Shown in pieces: positions 16,636 through 24,352 of a DNA stretch of 64,000 nucleotides (position 1 is its first letter; the number at the start of each line of letters is the position of its first letter). A program made the position numbers and the translations under genes. This stretch comes from GCA-003244245 sp050700055 (lineage in GTDB: Bacteria; Actinomycetota; Actinomycetes; Mycobacteriales; Pseudonocardiaceae): NCBI GenBank assembly GCA_050700055.1, contig JBOHGE010000027.1, forward strand, positions 1 to 64,000. Reading direction: 5' to 3'. Below the pieces are notes generated by a model. It did no database searches. It saw only the letters and a program-made list of their open reading frames with translations, and had not been told where the DNA came from.

Positions 16636-16856
16636 CAGCGCCACTACCGGAGAACGCCGTTCACCTGTTGGCCGCCGACGGGTTCGCCGGGACCCAGACG
16701 GCACTGTGCGGGGCGCCGGTACCCACCTCGTGCCTGCCACCCTGCTGTCCCCCGGACTGTGACTGTTCCCTCTACTGCTCGGACTGCGTCCACGTGATCA
16801 CCAGCTGGCACACCGAGACCGACCGCACCGTGCCGGTCAACGGCTCCGCCACGTGA
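16632..16856 (+). CDS. Cys-rich small protein, probable zinc binder
   Basis: ATG at 16632 gives 74 aa (MTAPLPENAVHLLAADGFAG...). Cysteines occur at TALCGAP, TSCLPPCC, PDCDCSLYC and SDC, eight or more in about 40 residues. This spacing suggests one or two zinc sites. The C-terminal HVITSWHTETDRTVP is a typical treble-clef or ribbon tail. It follows the XRE regulator by ~130 bp and overlaps the tiny reading frame at 16567. Function unknown; it could be a partner or target of the regulator, or part of the kinase/XRE group. Confidence 0.6.
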   Translation: MTAPLPENAVHLLAADGFAGTQTALCGAPVPTSCLPPCCPPDCDCSLYCSDCVHVITSWHTETDRTVPVNGSAT

Positions 16857-16904
16857 TCACGGGTCGCTGCGGTACGGCCGTCCGGGCCGGTACGCGGTGT
16901 CGGT

Positions 16905-17080
16905 TCGGCAGGCCAAGGGAGGCTGGTGGCGAGTTTCGGCCTGGGGGGTGGTCGTGATGTGGCTGTTGGAGCTGAGGATGAGGTCGGCGATCTCGGGAGC
17001 GGTGGTGTGTGCGAGGCCGCCGCGGTGGAATTAGCACAGCACGTCGGCGGGTCCTTGGGCGCAGGCCAAGTCGATGTCGC
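16905..17080 (-). pseudogene. Degraded partial copy of the kinase-like gene
   Basis: The minus strand repeats LACAQGPADVLC, RGGLAHTTAPEIADLILSS and TTPQA from the kinase at 13767-14453, interrupted by a stop and ending in a deletion. Plus-strand DNA GAGGATGAGGTCGGCGATCT and GGGAGCGGTGGTG is shared by the two sites. A duplicated or gene-converted fragment. Confidence 0.8.
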
Positions 17081-17143
17081 GGCGGTCATCATAGAACGTC
17101 GATCGTTGTACCGCGTTTTGCATCCAGAACGCAGTAAAACGGG

Positions 17144-17959
17144 TCAAGGTTTGCGGGCGCCGCGGGTGGCAATGCTGGCGGAGACGATGGTGAGGGCGGT
17201 GGCGGTGAGCAGCGCGGCTAGCGTCGCGCCGAGTGCCGGATCGGCCAGAGCCCAGCCGCGGGCGGCGTCGATGGCGTAGGTGAGCGGGTTGCCGGTGGCG
17301 ATCACCTGCATCCACGTCGGCAGCCCGGCGATGGGCGCGAAAGCGCTGGATGCGAACATCAGCGGGAAGATCACCGCGAACCCGATCATCTGCATCAGCT
17401 CGGCGTTGCGCACCCAGCTGGCCAGCGCGATGAACACCCAGGACAGTCCCGTGCCCACGGCCAGCCCGACCAGTAACGCCAGCGCGGTCCCGAGGATCCC
17501 GCCGGGCGGGGCGTAATCGTAGAGCACAGCGGCGGCCACCGTGAGCGTGATGAGCTGGATGGCGTTGCGCGCCAGGTCGAACAGGCTGCGCGCGACCAGC
17601 ACCGAGGTCATCGAGATGGGCAATGTGCGAAACCGTGTCAACGCCCCATTACGCAGATCGGTGGCCAGCCCCGCTCCGGACCACATCGCCGCCTGGGCTC
17701 CCGTGGTCACCAGGATCGCGGGCAGCAGGTAGTCGATGTAGCCGACTCCGGGCGGGAATCCGGGTGAGTTCGCGATGCTGCGAAACACCTGGCTGAACAG
17801 CGTCAGCATGATCAACGGCTGGAGCAGGCTCAGGAACAGCAGCCGCGGGTCCCGAAGCCGGCGTAGCGCCCGGCCGGTGAGCACGTGCACCTGGGTGAGC
17901 ACCCCGCTGCCGGCTGGGCGGGTCCGCACAGTGCTGGGCGGCGTGGCGACCATGGTCAT
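17144..17959 (-). CDS. ABC-2 type transporter permease (DrrB-like)
   Basis: A 271-aa integral membrane protein with about six hydrophobic segments (LLFLSLLQPLIMLTLFSQVF, DYLLPAILVTTGAQAAMWSG, ALALLVGLAVGTGLSWVFIA, MIGFAVIFPLMFASSAFAPI). The last matches the ABC-2 signature near the C-terminus, followed by NPLTYAIDAARGWAL. Its start overlaps the stop of the ATPase gene by 4 nt. Together they form a one-permease, one-ATPase exporter of the daunorubicin/multidrug type, with TetR as the first gene of the operon. Substrate unknown; probably a hydrophobic drug or lipid. Confidence 0.9.
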   Translation of the reverse strand: MTMVATPPSTVRTRPAGSGVLTQVHVLTGRALRRLRDPRLLFLSLLQPLIMLTLFSQVFRSIANSPGFPPGVGYIDYLLPAILVTTGAQAAMWSGAGLATDLRNGALTRFRTLPISMTSVLVARSLFDLARNAIQLITLTVAAAVLYDYAPPGGILGTALALLVGLAVGTGLSWVFIALASWVRNAELMQMIGFAVIFPLMFASSAFAPIAGLPTWMQVIATGNPLTYAIDAARGWALADPALGATLAALLTATALTIVSASIATRGARKP

Positions 17960-18885
17960 GGGCGGGCTCCTGTCAGCGTGAGATAGACGTCGTCCAGCGT
18001 CGGCTCGTGCAGGCCGAGCTCGTCGGCCTCGATGCCGGCGTCGTCCAGCGCGCGCACCACGACGGCCAGCGTGCGGGACGACTCGACCGGGGCGGTCAGC
18101 GTCCGGCCGGACTGCAGCGGGTCCAGCCCGGCTCGGCGCAGGGTGTCCAGCGCGGGGCCGATGTCAGCGGCGACGGTCAACGTCGCGTTGACGGTGCGCC
18201 GGCCGACGCGGCTCTTGAGCTCGGCCGCGGTGCCGGCCGCGACCACCCGCCCCTGGGACAGCACGGTGATGGTGTCGGCCAGCCGGTCGGCCTCGTCGAG
18301 GTACTGGGTGGTGAGTAACACCGTGGTGCCGCCGGCCACCAGGGAGAGCACGACCTCCCACATGCCCAGCCGGCTCTCCGGGTCCAATCCGGTGGTGGGC
18401 TCGTCGAGGAACACCACATCGGGCCGCCCGACCAGGCTGCTGGCCAGGTCGAGCTTGCGCCGCATCCCGCCGGAGTAGCCCTGCGCGGGCCGGTCGGCGG
18501 CCTCGGCGAGCCCGAACAGCTCGAGTAGCTCAGTGGCGCGTCGGCGGGCCTTGCGCGGGGTAGCCCCCAGCAGCCGGCCCAGCAGCACCAGGTTCTGGGT
18601 GCCGGTGAGGTCGTCGTCCACCGAGGCGAACTGGCCGGTGACGCCGATCCGGCGGCGCACCTCGGCGGCGTCGCTCACCACGTCGAAACCGGCCACCGTC
18701 GCGTTGCCACCCGTCGGGGGGAACAGCGTGGTGAGGACGTTGACCAGGGTGGTCTTGCCGGCGCCGTTGTGCCCGAGCAGGCCGTGCACGGTGCCGGCTG
18801 GGACGGCCACGCTCACCCCGTCCAAGGCGGTGATGTCACCGAACGTCTTGTGCACCTCAACGGCGTTGATCATCAACTCGCTCAC
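17956..18885 (-). CDS. ABC transporter ATP-binding protein (DrrA-like)
   Basis: A 309-aa nucleotide-binding subunit. Walker A GLLGHNGAGKTTLVNVL lies near residue 33, the Q-loop in GVTGQFASVD, the signature YSGGMRRKLDLAS near 140, Walker B VVFLDEPTTGLDP near 162, and the H-switch region ends in TTQYLDEADRLADTI. The ~80 residues after the NBD match the DrrA C-terminal extension, used for coupling to DrrB-like permeases. The 4-nt overlaps with TetR upstream and the permease downstream indicate one transcript. Confidence 0.92.
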   Translation of the reverse strand: MSELMINAVEVHKTFGDITALDGVSVAVPAGTVHGLLGHNGAGKTTLVNVLTTLFPPTGGNATVAGFDVVSDAAEVRRRIGVTGQFASVDDDLTGTQNLVLLGRLLGATPRKARRRATELLELFGLAEAADRPAQGYSGGMRRKLDLASSLVGRPDVVFLDEPTTGLDPESRLGMWEVVLSLVAGGTTVLLTTQYLDEADRLADTITVLSQGRVVAAGTAAELKSRVGRRTVNATLTVAADIGPALDTLRRAGLDPLQSGRTLTAPVESSRTLAVVVRALDDAGIEADELGLHEPTLDDVYLTLTGARP

Positions 18886-19511
18886 CGGTGCTCCTCTCGC
18901 AGCGCGCCGTGCAGGAAGATCTCGATCAGCTCTTCGAGGTCGCCCGGACCCGGTGCGCCGAGCGCGGCCATCCGCAACCTCAGCACCCGGTCCCCGACCA
19001 CCGCCAGCAGATAAATCTGCGCGCTGCGCTCGGGGCTGCGCCGCAGGTTCGCGGCGTCGGGGGCCAAGACGTCCGCGAGTGCGCTGATCAGCTCGCGCAT
19101 CGCGTGGCCGGGGCCGCTGGGTGATCCGGGCTCGGGTGGGCCGGTGCAGGAGGTGCGCACGGCGTGCCCGACGGAGATCGCCCGATCCCAGTGCTCGGCG
19201 ACGGTGGCGGTGGCCTGTAGCAGCCGGTCGGCCACCGGCAGCTCCCGCGGGATCTGCCGCAGCGCGGCCACTGGATCAGCCGGGTCGAACGCGGCGTCGA
19301 GGCACGCGGCCAGCAGCTCTTGCTTGTCGGCGAAGGCGCGGAACACGGTGCCCTCGGCGACCCCGGACGCGACCGCGATCTGCCCGGTGGTCACGGTCGC
19401 ACCGTGCTCGATGATCAGCGGCAGGGTGGCGGCCACGATCGCGGCACGACGATCGTCCGGCGTCATCGCCGGGGCCCGCTTGCGGTGTGCGTCTATCACG
19501 TTGTCGACCAT
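18882..19511 (-). CDS. TetR-family repressor of the ABC exporter
   Basis: A 209-aa protein with the TetR N-terminal helix-turn-helix at ~35-65 (TTGQIAVASGVAEGTVFRAF), a helical ligand-binding C-terminus and a hallmark AFADKQELLAACLDAAFDP stretch. It heads the operon with the exporter genes. Two perfect palindromes lie directly before its start codon (19512-19553), fitting autorepression and induction when an exporter substrate binds. The promoter TTGACG sits between the palindromes, so the message is probably leaderless. Confidence 0.9.
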   Translation of the reverse strand: MVDNVIDAHRKRAPAMTPDDRRAAIVAATLPLIIEHGATVTTGQIAVASGVAEGTVFRAFADKQELLAACLDAAFDPADPVAALRQIPRELPVADRLLQATATVAEHWDRAISVGHAVRTSCTGPPEPGSPSGPGHAMRELISALADVLAPDAANLRRSPERSAQIYLLAVVGDRVLRLRMAALGAPGPGDLEELIEIFLHGALREEHR

Positions 19512-19553
19512 ACGGAGTGAGCGCTCACTCCGTCAATGAGTGAGCGCTCACTC
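19512..19553. promoter_or_regulatory. Tandem TetR operator overlapping the exporter promoter
   Basis: The 22-bp palindrome 19512-19533 and the 16-bp palindrome 19538-19553 share the core GAGTGAGCGCTCACTC. On the minus strand TTGACG (19531-19536) lies between them as a -35 box; the predicted -10 then falls almost on the start codon at 19511. Confidence 0.8.
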
Positions 19554-19594
19554 CGTAGCGTGAGGGATCGTGTGCAGCGCGGCGTTTGCCGGGT

Positions 19595-19624
19595 TTGACG
19601 AACACCGGACTTCCTCGTCATACT
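19595..19624 (+). promoter_or_regulatory. Predicted promoter for the NYN-gene leader
   Basis: TTGACG (19595-19600) and CATACT (19619-19624) are 18 bp apart. Transcription from here would produce a leader of ~90 nt with a small hairpin (GCGTTTCAAAGCGC) and then the terminator at 19667-19702 before the NYN gene. Confidence 0.45.
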
Positions 19625-19666
19625 GGGTAGGCGTTTCAAAGCGCAGTCTGCATGGCCGCTCCGTTG

Positions 19667-19702
19667 AGGGGCCGGGGCCGTCCTCGGGCGGCCCCCTTTT
19701 TC
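19667..19702 (+). terminator. Rho-independent terminator/attenuator inside the NYN leader
   Basis: GGGGCCG (19668-19674) pairs with CGGCCCC (19689-19695), followed by a run of five T. It lies between a predicted promoter and the ribosome binding site GGAGGGG of the NYN gene, where a terminator would act by premature termination. Confidence 0.6.
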
Positions 19703-19720
19703 GTTTCTGTGGAGGGGTGG

Positions 19721-20565
19721 ATGGATCGCTGCGCGGTCTTGATCGATGCTGGCTACCTCTACGCCGAGGGTGGCAAGCTGTGCTGCGGCACTTCTGCCCG
19801 CGGACGAATTGTGCTCCAGTCGTCCCTCGCCGTGGAGCTGCTTCAGAGCGTGGCCCTGGAGACGACCCGGCTGCCTGTGCTGCGCACTTACTGGTACGAC
19901 GGCGCCCGCGACGGCATCCGCACGCAGGAGCAACGCCAGGTTGCCGGGTTACCCAACGTCAAGCTTCGACTTGGCCGCCTCACCGACAACGGGCAGAAGG
20001 GTGTCGACGCCTTGATCTACCGCGATCTCATGACGCTCGCCCAGCACCGGGCTGTCAGTGATGTGGTGCTGCTGAGCGGCGACGAGGACCTTTGTGAGGG
20101 AGTGCGGGTGGCACAGGACCACGGGGTGCGTGTCGTGCTCGTCGGCATACCGCACGTTAAAGACCCCAATCAATCCCCCGAACTCGTCTTTGATTCCGAT
20201 CATCTCACCGTTCTCGGTAAGTCACAGCTGGAACCGATGTTCACGTCCCGTTCTCCTGTTGCGACTCGACGTGCCCAACGCCCTCAAAGTCGGGCCCAAG
20301 ACAGGTCGGTAGCCGGAACCTCGGCCTCCGGGCTGCGGCCGCCTTCGCGCGAGAGTGGCTGCGTGCGGCGACCGAGGCGGAAATCGCGGATCTGAACATC
20401 AAGCGTCCGAACATCCCCCGTCCCGTGGATATCGAACTCCTCACGGCGGTGGAGAAAACTTTGGAACGATCACTGAAAGACGATGAGGTGAGTCGGCGTG
20501 ACGCCCGATCGGCATTCTGGGGAGTGATTGGCGGGACGATGGGCAACCGCTCAACGCCTGGTTGA
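19721..20565 (+). pseudogene. NYN-domain (PIN-like) RNase gene with a C-terminal frameshift
   Basis: ATG 19721 behind GGAGGGG opens MDRCAVLIDAGYLYAEGG, with the NYN acidic residues in LIDAG, GVDALIYRDL and LLSGDEDL. These place it in the PIN-like metal-dependent RNase group. After KSQLEPMFT (~20245) the frame degenerates into Arg/Ser-rich sequence and stops at 20395. The natural C-terminus (AFAREWLRAATEAEIADLNI, ERSLKDDEVSRRDARSAFWG) continues in another frame from ~20310 to TGA 20563-20565. The NYN core may still be made as a truncated protein. A sequencing error is the alternative. Confidence 0.7.
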
Positions 20566-20582
20566 CCGTCGACTGAATCCGG

Positions 20583-21040
20583 TCAGTTGCTGCGGGCCAG
20601 GTCGGTGGTGATGTGGAAATCGTATATACCGTCCGATGACGTTCCTGCCAATTCGATCGACCCACCCGAGTCGCCGAGCGTCCCGGCCAACTGCGTGCCC
20701 TCCGCCATCGGGATCGCTCCCATGCGCGGGTTGCCCGGGACCAGCTGCTGGTCGACGTTGACGAGTTTGTAGGCGGCGGCTCCCTCGCGATGGTCTTCGG
20801 TCGGCTCGGCCTGCAGTGCGGTGCTGCGCAGAACACGGCGCGGGCGTGGACCAGCAGTGCCTCGGGGCAGCCCCCAAAACTCTGGTGTCGGGGACCGCTT
20901 CGGCGCATACTCGCCGGTGTGGCGGAGTTCCAGATGAGGTGCGGGGCGCTGTTCACGTCGCGCCGGGTCCGTGCGTCGGCGGCGATCAGCGTCTCGGTGG
21001 TCGTCGAGCCCCCGAGACCGGCGCCGGCAGAGCTGCACCC
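20583..21040 (-). pseudogene. Frameshifted gene of unknown family
   Basis: The C-terminal 70 residues before TGA 20583 have strong coding bias (AYKLVNVDQQLVPGNPRMGA, MAEGTQLAGTLGDSGGSIEL). Upstream of about 20820 the coding signal moves to another frame (LIAADARTRRDVNSAPHLIW, CPEALLVHAR). One indel therefore separates the two parts. No family was recognised and no start could be fixed. On the plus strand, 21075-21224 also looks weakly coding (ELRAQWRALPKSIRPHDWVT), so the region has several decayed pieces. Confidence 0.45.
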
Positions 21041-21224
21041 GAGGGCCGAGTGTCGCCGCGCCCCGGACGTCAAGGACCACCCCGAGCTTCGTGCCCAGTG
21101 GCGTGCCCTCCCGAAGTCGATCCGACCGCACGACTGGGTCACCGAGACGGGCGTCAAGCAGGTTCCCGGTTCGCTGCTGATCGCCGAGGAGCAGCGTCCC
21201 CCAGAGGGTTACTACCACGGTTAA

Positions 21225-21732
21225 TAAGATCGCGCAGCGCCTGCGCTTAACCGCTGAGTAAGCGAATCACGCCCACTGGGGGCGCGTCTTGACGCCATGA
21301 CCGAAATTGACGTAACACCTCCCGCGGCTGCATCGGCGTGGATGGGCCGATCCTGTGCTCAGTGCGCACTCCTCCTCGCGGCGGGTGCTTCGGCGATCAG
21401 CCCTGGTGGGAGTGGGTGCTCGGCGCATTCGGTGACGGCGACGACCGCGAGCAGCGTTGCTATGCCGCGCCAGCGGCGGAGCTCATTGAGCCCGGTTAGG
21501 CTCTTGCTGGCCTGAAAGCTCTCGCCGCAACGGAGAGTGATCAGGCGGTGACCGCCAGACTTCTCGGACCGACACGCAGCGAAATCGTGATCTTCGGCTG
21601 CGGTACCAGGGCTCGGCCACTTCGGTAAATCTACCCGATCGAGGTTGGGCATGACGTATTTATGGGCGTTGTTCCTCTCTCTCTCTTGGCAGCTACCGGT
21701 TCGGGGCCGGTGGGTGCGCAGAGGGCGTCGAG
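21225..21732. other. Spacer with decayed coding sequence
   Basis: No intact gene. On the plus strand, 21395-21620 reads WWEWVLGAFGDGDDREQRCY and AGLKALAATESDQAVTARLL in one frame with an in-frame TAG between, suggesting an old, inactivated gene. The 72-aa frame starting at 21297 in another phase has poor codon bias. Confidence 0.35.
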
Positions 21733-23562
21733 ATGTCGAAGCTAGAGCGGGACGAAGGTTGGATGTCTGCCCTCCATCGATTTGTCCGCAGGGTGCTTGT
21801 CATAGTTGTGGCGTGCGCGCTGTTGGTTGCTGCCGTGAGTGCGACAGGTACCGACGCGGTCGAGAATTCAGTGCCCAAACCTGGATTATTGAGAATAACA
21901 CCAGCGAAAGCGGCGACCGATCAGGGATACCTGGGCTCAGGCTATCTAGAAAGTAACAGTGACGTCAGCTCGTCCGCGGAGCCCGCTATTTTCCCGGGCC
22001 GCGTGCGTCGTTTTACCGCCGTCGGTGTCGTTAGCGGTCCCGTATTCTCCGTGAACCTCATGGTTGCGCGAAACCTCGGGTTACTAAGTGGAAACGTTGT
22101 CAAAGTTCTGCAGCCAGACCCGGGGGACCCGAATGATTCGGGCAGCTTAAGGGAGCAGCCGGAGGGCACCAGGGAACCGGAGGTCACAAAAGAATCGGAA
22201 CCGGAGATCACAAGTGGGCCGGAAGTCACAAGTGGGCCGGAAGTCGTAAATAAGCCTGAAATCACAAGTAAGCCGGAAATTACAAACAAGCCACCGGATC
22301 GGAACCCCCCGCCCGTGCCTGATCCTGAAGTGATCCCCAGTCCCGTGGTCGTGCCCAATCTCGCGGGATCAACGGTGCCAAAGGCGAGGCAGCTGCTGCG
22401 TCCCCACCTGGTTCTCGGCGAGGTGTCGGGCGCGAGCGGAGAATCGCCGAGCAAATGTGACTTAATTGGTAGCCAAGACCCGATCGCAGGGAAAAAAATA
22501 CCGCGCGGCTCGTCCGTCAATGTCTATCTCAAACCCTCTCTCGTGGTCGTGCCCCGACTCGTAGGGAAATCGGTGTCACAAGCAAGGGGGCTCTTGAAAC
22601 AGGATCTGGGGCTCGGCGAGGTCTCAGGTGAAGGTAACGTGATTGACCGCCAAGATCCGGCCGCGGGAACGAAGGTACCATGTGGCTCGGCCGTCAATGT
22701 TCATCTAAAACCCGCTGTCGTGATTGTACCTGATCTCGTGGGATCAACGGTACAGGAGGCGAGGCGGCGCCTGGCCCCGCACCTGGTAATCGGCGATGTG
22801 TCGGGCAAATGTGACGTGATTGAGAGCCAGTATCCGGTTGCGAAAGCAGAGGTACCGCGCGGCTCTCACGTCGATGTCTACTTGAAGACCGCGCACGTAC
22901 CGGTACCCAATCTCATCCGTCGGACGGTCGATGAGGCGCGGATAGCGCTCGCGGCTGCTGGGCTCATTCTCGGCGGCGATCCGGTAGCCGATAGCAGGGT
23001 GGAGCGTCAAGAGCCGGCTGCCGAATCTATGGTTTGCCCTGGCAGTGCGGTTGTTGTGACTACTTCCGAGGTTCCTGTGTCGCCCGCACCTGCCGTGGTG
23101 CCTCCCACGTTTCCGGTAGTACAGCCTCCGGCGGAAGCGCCCTCTGCGGTGGCACAGCCTCCGGCGGGAACGCCCCCTGCGGTGGCACCTCCGGTGGGAA
23201 CGTCCTCTGCGGTAGCACAGCCTTCGGTGGTGGCGCAGCCTCCTACGACGCCGCCCGAAGTGTCTCCCCCGGAGCCTCCCGTGACCCTCGAGGCTTGGCT
23301 GCTCCCACGGTGGTGGCCGATTCCCGTCACGCTAACCCTTCTAGCCCTGCTGGTTGGTGGACTGTTGGTCGCTCGTGCCATTCGGGCCCAGTATGGCCAA
23401 AAGGGTACACACGTTGATATTCGGGTTGCCCCCGGAGTTGATCTCGGCACTGATGTCAAGGTCATGCAATCACCATCGGACCGTTCGCCGCCAACACGCG
23501 TTGTGCGCATTGAGCCACACACTGATAGCGGTACGCAGATTCTCCAGGAGGTGCACCAGTGA
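21733..23562 (+). CDS. Membrane-anchored PASTA-repeat protein without kinase domain
   Basis: A 609-aa protein. Residues ~19-40 are hydrophobic (VLVIVVACALLVAAVSATG), a signal peptide or anchor. A short Glu/Pro/Ser repeat region (EITSGPEVTSGPE..) occupies ~155-195. Four PASTA domains run from ~206 to 475, each opening V-V/I-V-P-x-L and closing with G-S-x-V-x-V. A Pro/Ala-rich linker, a second hydrophobic segment (~548-572, WPIPVTLTLLALLVGGLLVA) and a ~40-residue cytoplasmic tail follow. PASTA domains bind peptidoglycan stem peptides or muropeptides. The usual N-terminal Ser/Thr kinase is absent and the order is reversed, with the sensor before the main membrane helix. The stop overlaps the start of the next gene. 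Confidence 0.85.
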   Translation: MSKLERDEGWMSALHRFVRRVLVIVVACALLVAAVSATGTDAVENSVPKPGLLRITPAKAATDQGYLGSGYLESNSDVSSSAEPAIFPGRVRRFTAVGVVSGPVFSVNLMVARNLGLLSGNVVKVLQPDPGDPNDSGSLREQPEGTREPEVTKESEPEITSGPEVTSGPEVVNKPEITSKPEITNKPPDRNPPPVPDPEVIPSPVVVPNLAGSTVPKARQLLRPHLVLGEVSGASGESPSKCDLIGSQDPIAGKKIPRGSSVNVYLKPSLVVVPRLVGKSVSQARGLLKQDLGLGEVSGEGNVIDRQDPAAGTKVPCGSAVNVHLKPAVVIVPDLVGSTVQEARRRLAPHLVIGDVSGKCDVIESQYPVAKAEVPRGSHVDVYLKTAHVPVPNLIRRTVDEARIALAAAGLILGGDPVADSRVERQEPAAESMVCPGSAVVVTTSEVPVSPAPAVVPPTFPVVQPPAEAPSAVAQPPAGTPPAVAPPVGTSSAVAQPSVVAQPPTTPPEVSPPEPPVTLEAWLLPRWWPIPVTLTLLALLVGGLLVARAIRAQYGQKGTHVDIRVAPGVDLGTDVKVMQSPSDRSPPTRVVRIEPHTDSGTQILQEVHQ

Positions 23563-24209
23563 GTCAAGCCGTCGTCGCCGAGTCATTGTCGGCACGGATG
23601 TTTCTGCTCGGCGTCCACGCCGGCGCCGACACGGTGGAGGTCCTCGATCGCTCACTCAGAAGAAATGGTGTGGCCCGATCTGCGATACAGAGCCTCCATA
23701 GCCTGTCCGTCTCGGCTTTGCGGGCTGTCCACCAGGAAGTCGCCACAGTCACGGACGCACTCCTTGAACTCGACCTCGGGAGTATCCTCCTTGCCGGCTG
23801 GCGCAAGTACGCTGATCTGACCAAAGCGGCAGAGCGCACGCTTGCCAGCCCGGACATCGAGGAGATAGTGGTCCTCGCGACTCACCGCGTCGTCTCGACA
23901 CACCATCCTTCTGTCGACCTGATCGTCAATGGCAGCAAGATCCATACATTCGTTTTCGAGTTGAAGTTGGAGTTCAATCTCGATGGAGTCGTGGCGGTAG
24001 TGCGTCAGGGGGGTCTGGTCGTGCTGCGGGGAGGTGAGTGCGTGCTCACCGCGACACTCACCCTGGAAGGAACATCATTAGAGCTGTCCCGTAAGGGTCG
24101 TATCGATCTCGCTCTGGCCGTTCGGCTCCACCCGCCTATCCTGCTAGCTCGGCAGGACCACCATCCGCCCACATCTCGCCTCGACCGCCCGGCGCCCCTC
24201 GGCCTATAG
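23559..24209 (+). CDS. Unknown protein coupled to the PASTA sensor
   Basis: GTG 23559 with AGGAGG 10 nt upstream, overlapping the PASTA gene stop; 216 aa. The N-terminal ~90 residues are helical (SLSARMFLLGVHAGADTVEV, LHSLSVSALRAVHQEVATVT). The C-terminal part is beta-rich with alternating hydrophobics (THHPSVDLIVNGSKIHTFVF, GLVVLRGGECVLTATLTLEG). No membrane segment or known catalytic motif. Overlap implies equal production with the PASTA protein, whose cytoplasmic tail is the obvious binding partner. I did not recognise the family. Confidence 0.65.
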   Translation: MSQAVVAESLSARMFLLGVHAGADTVEVLDRSLRRNGVARSAIQSLHSLSVSALRAVHQEVATVTDALLELDLGSILLAGWRKYADLTKAAERTLASPDIEEIVVLATHRVVSTHHPSVDLIVNGSKIHTFVFELKLEFNLDGVVAVVRQGGLVVLRGGECVLTATLTLEGTSLELSRKGRIDLALAVRLHPPILLARQDHHPPTSRLDRPAPLGL

Positions 24210-24352
24210 CTCGCCCACTCGGCTTTGTTATCCCAGCCGCCGGGCTGGCGAGACCGCAAGGCCGCTCAGTTGAGCGACGGCGGGGATGTCGTGGTGACCG
24301 GATTGCCGGCAGGCCCGTGAGTGGCGATGCGAGCTATAACACTGTTTCCCAC

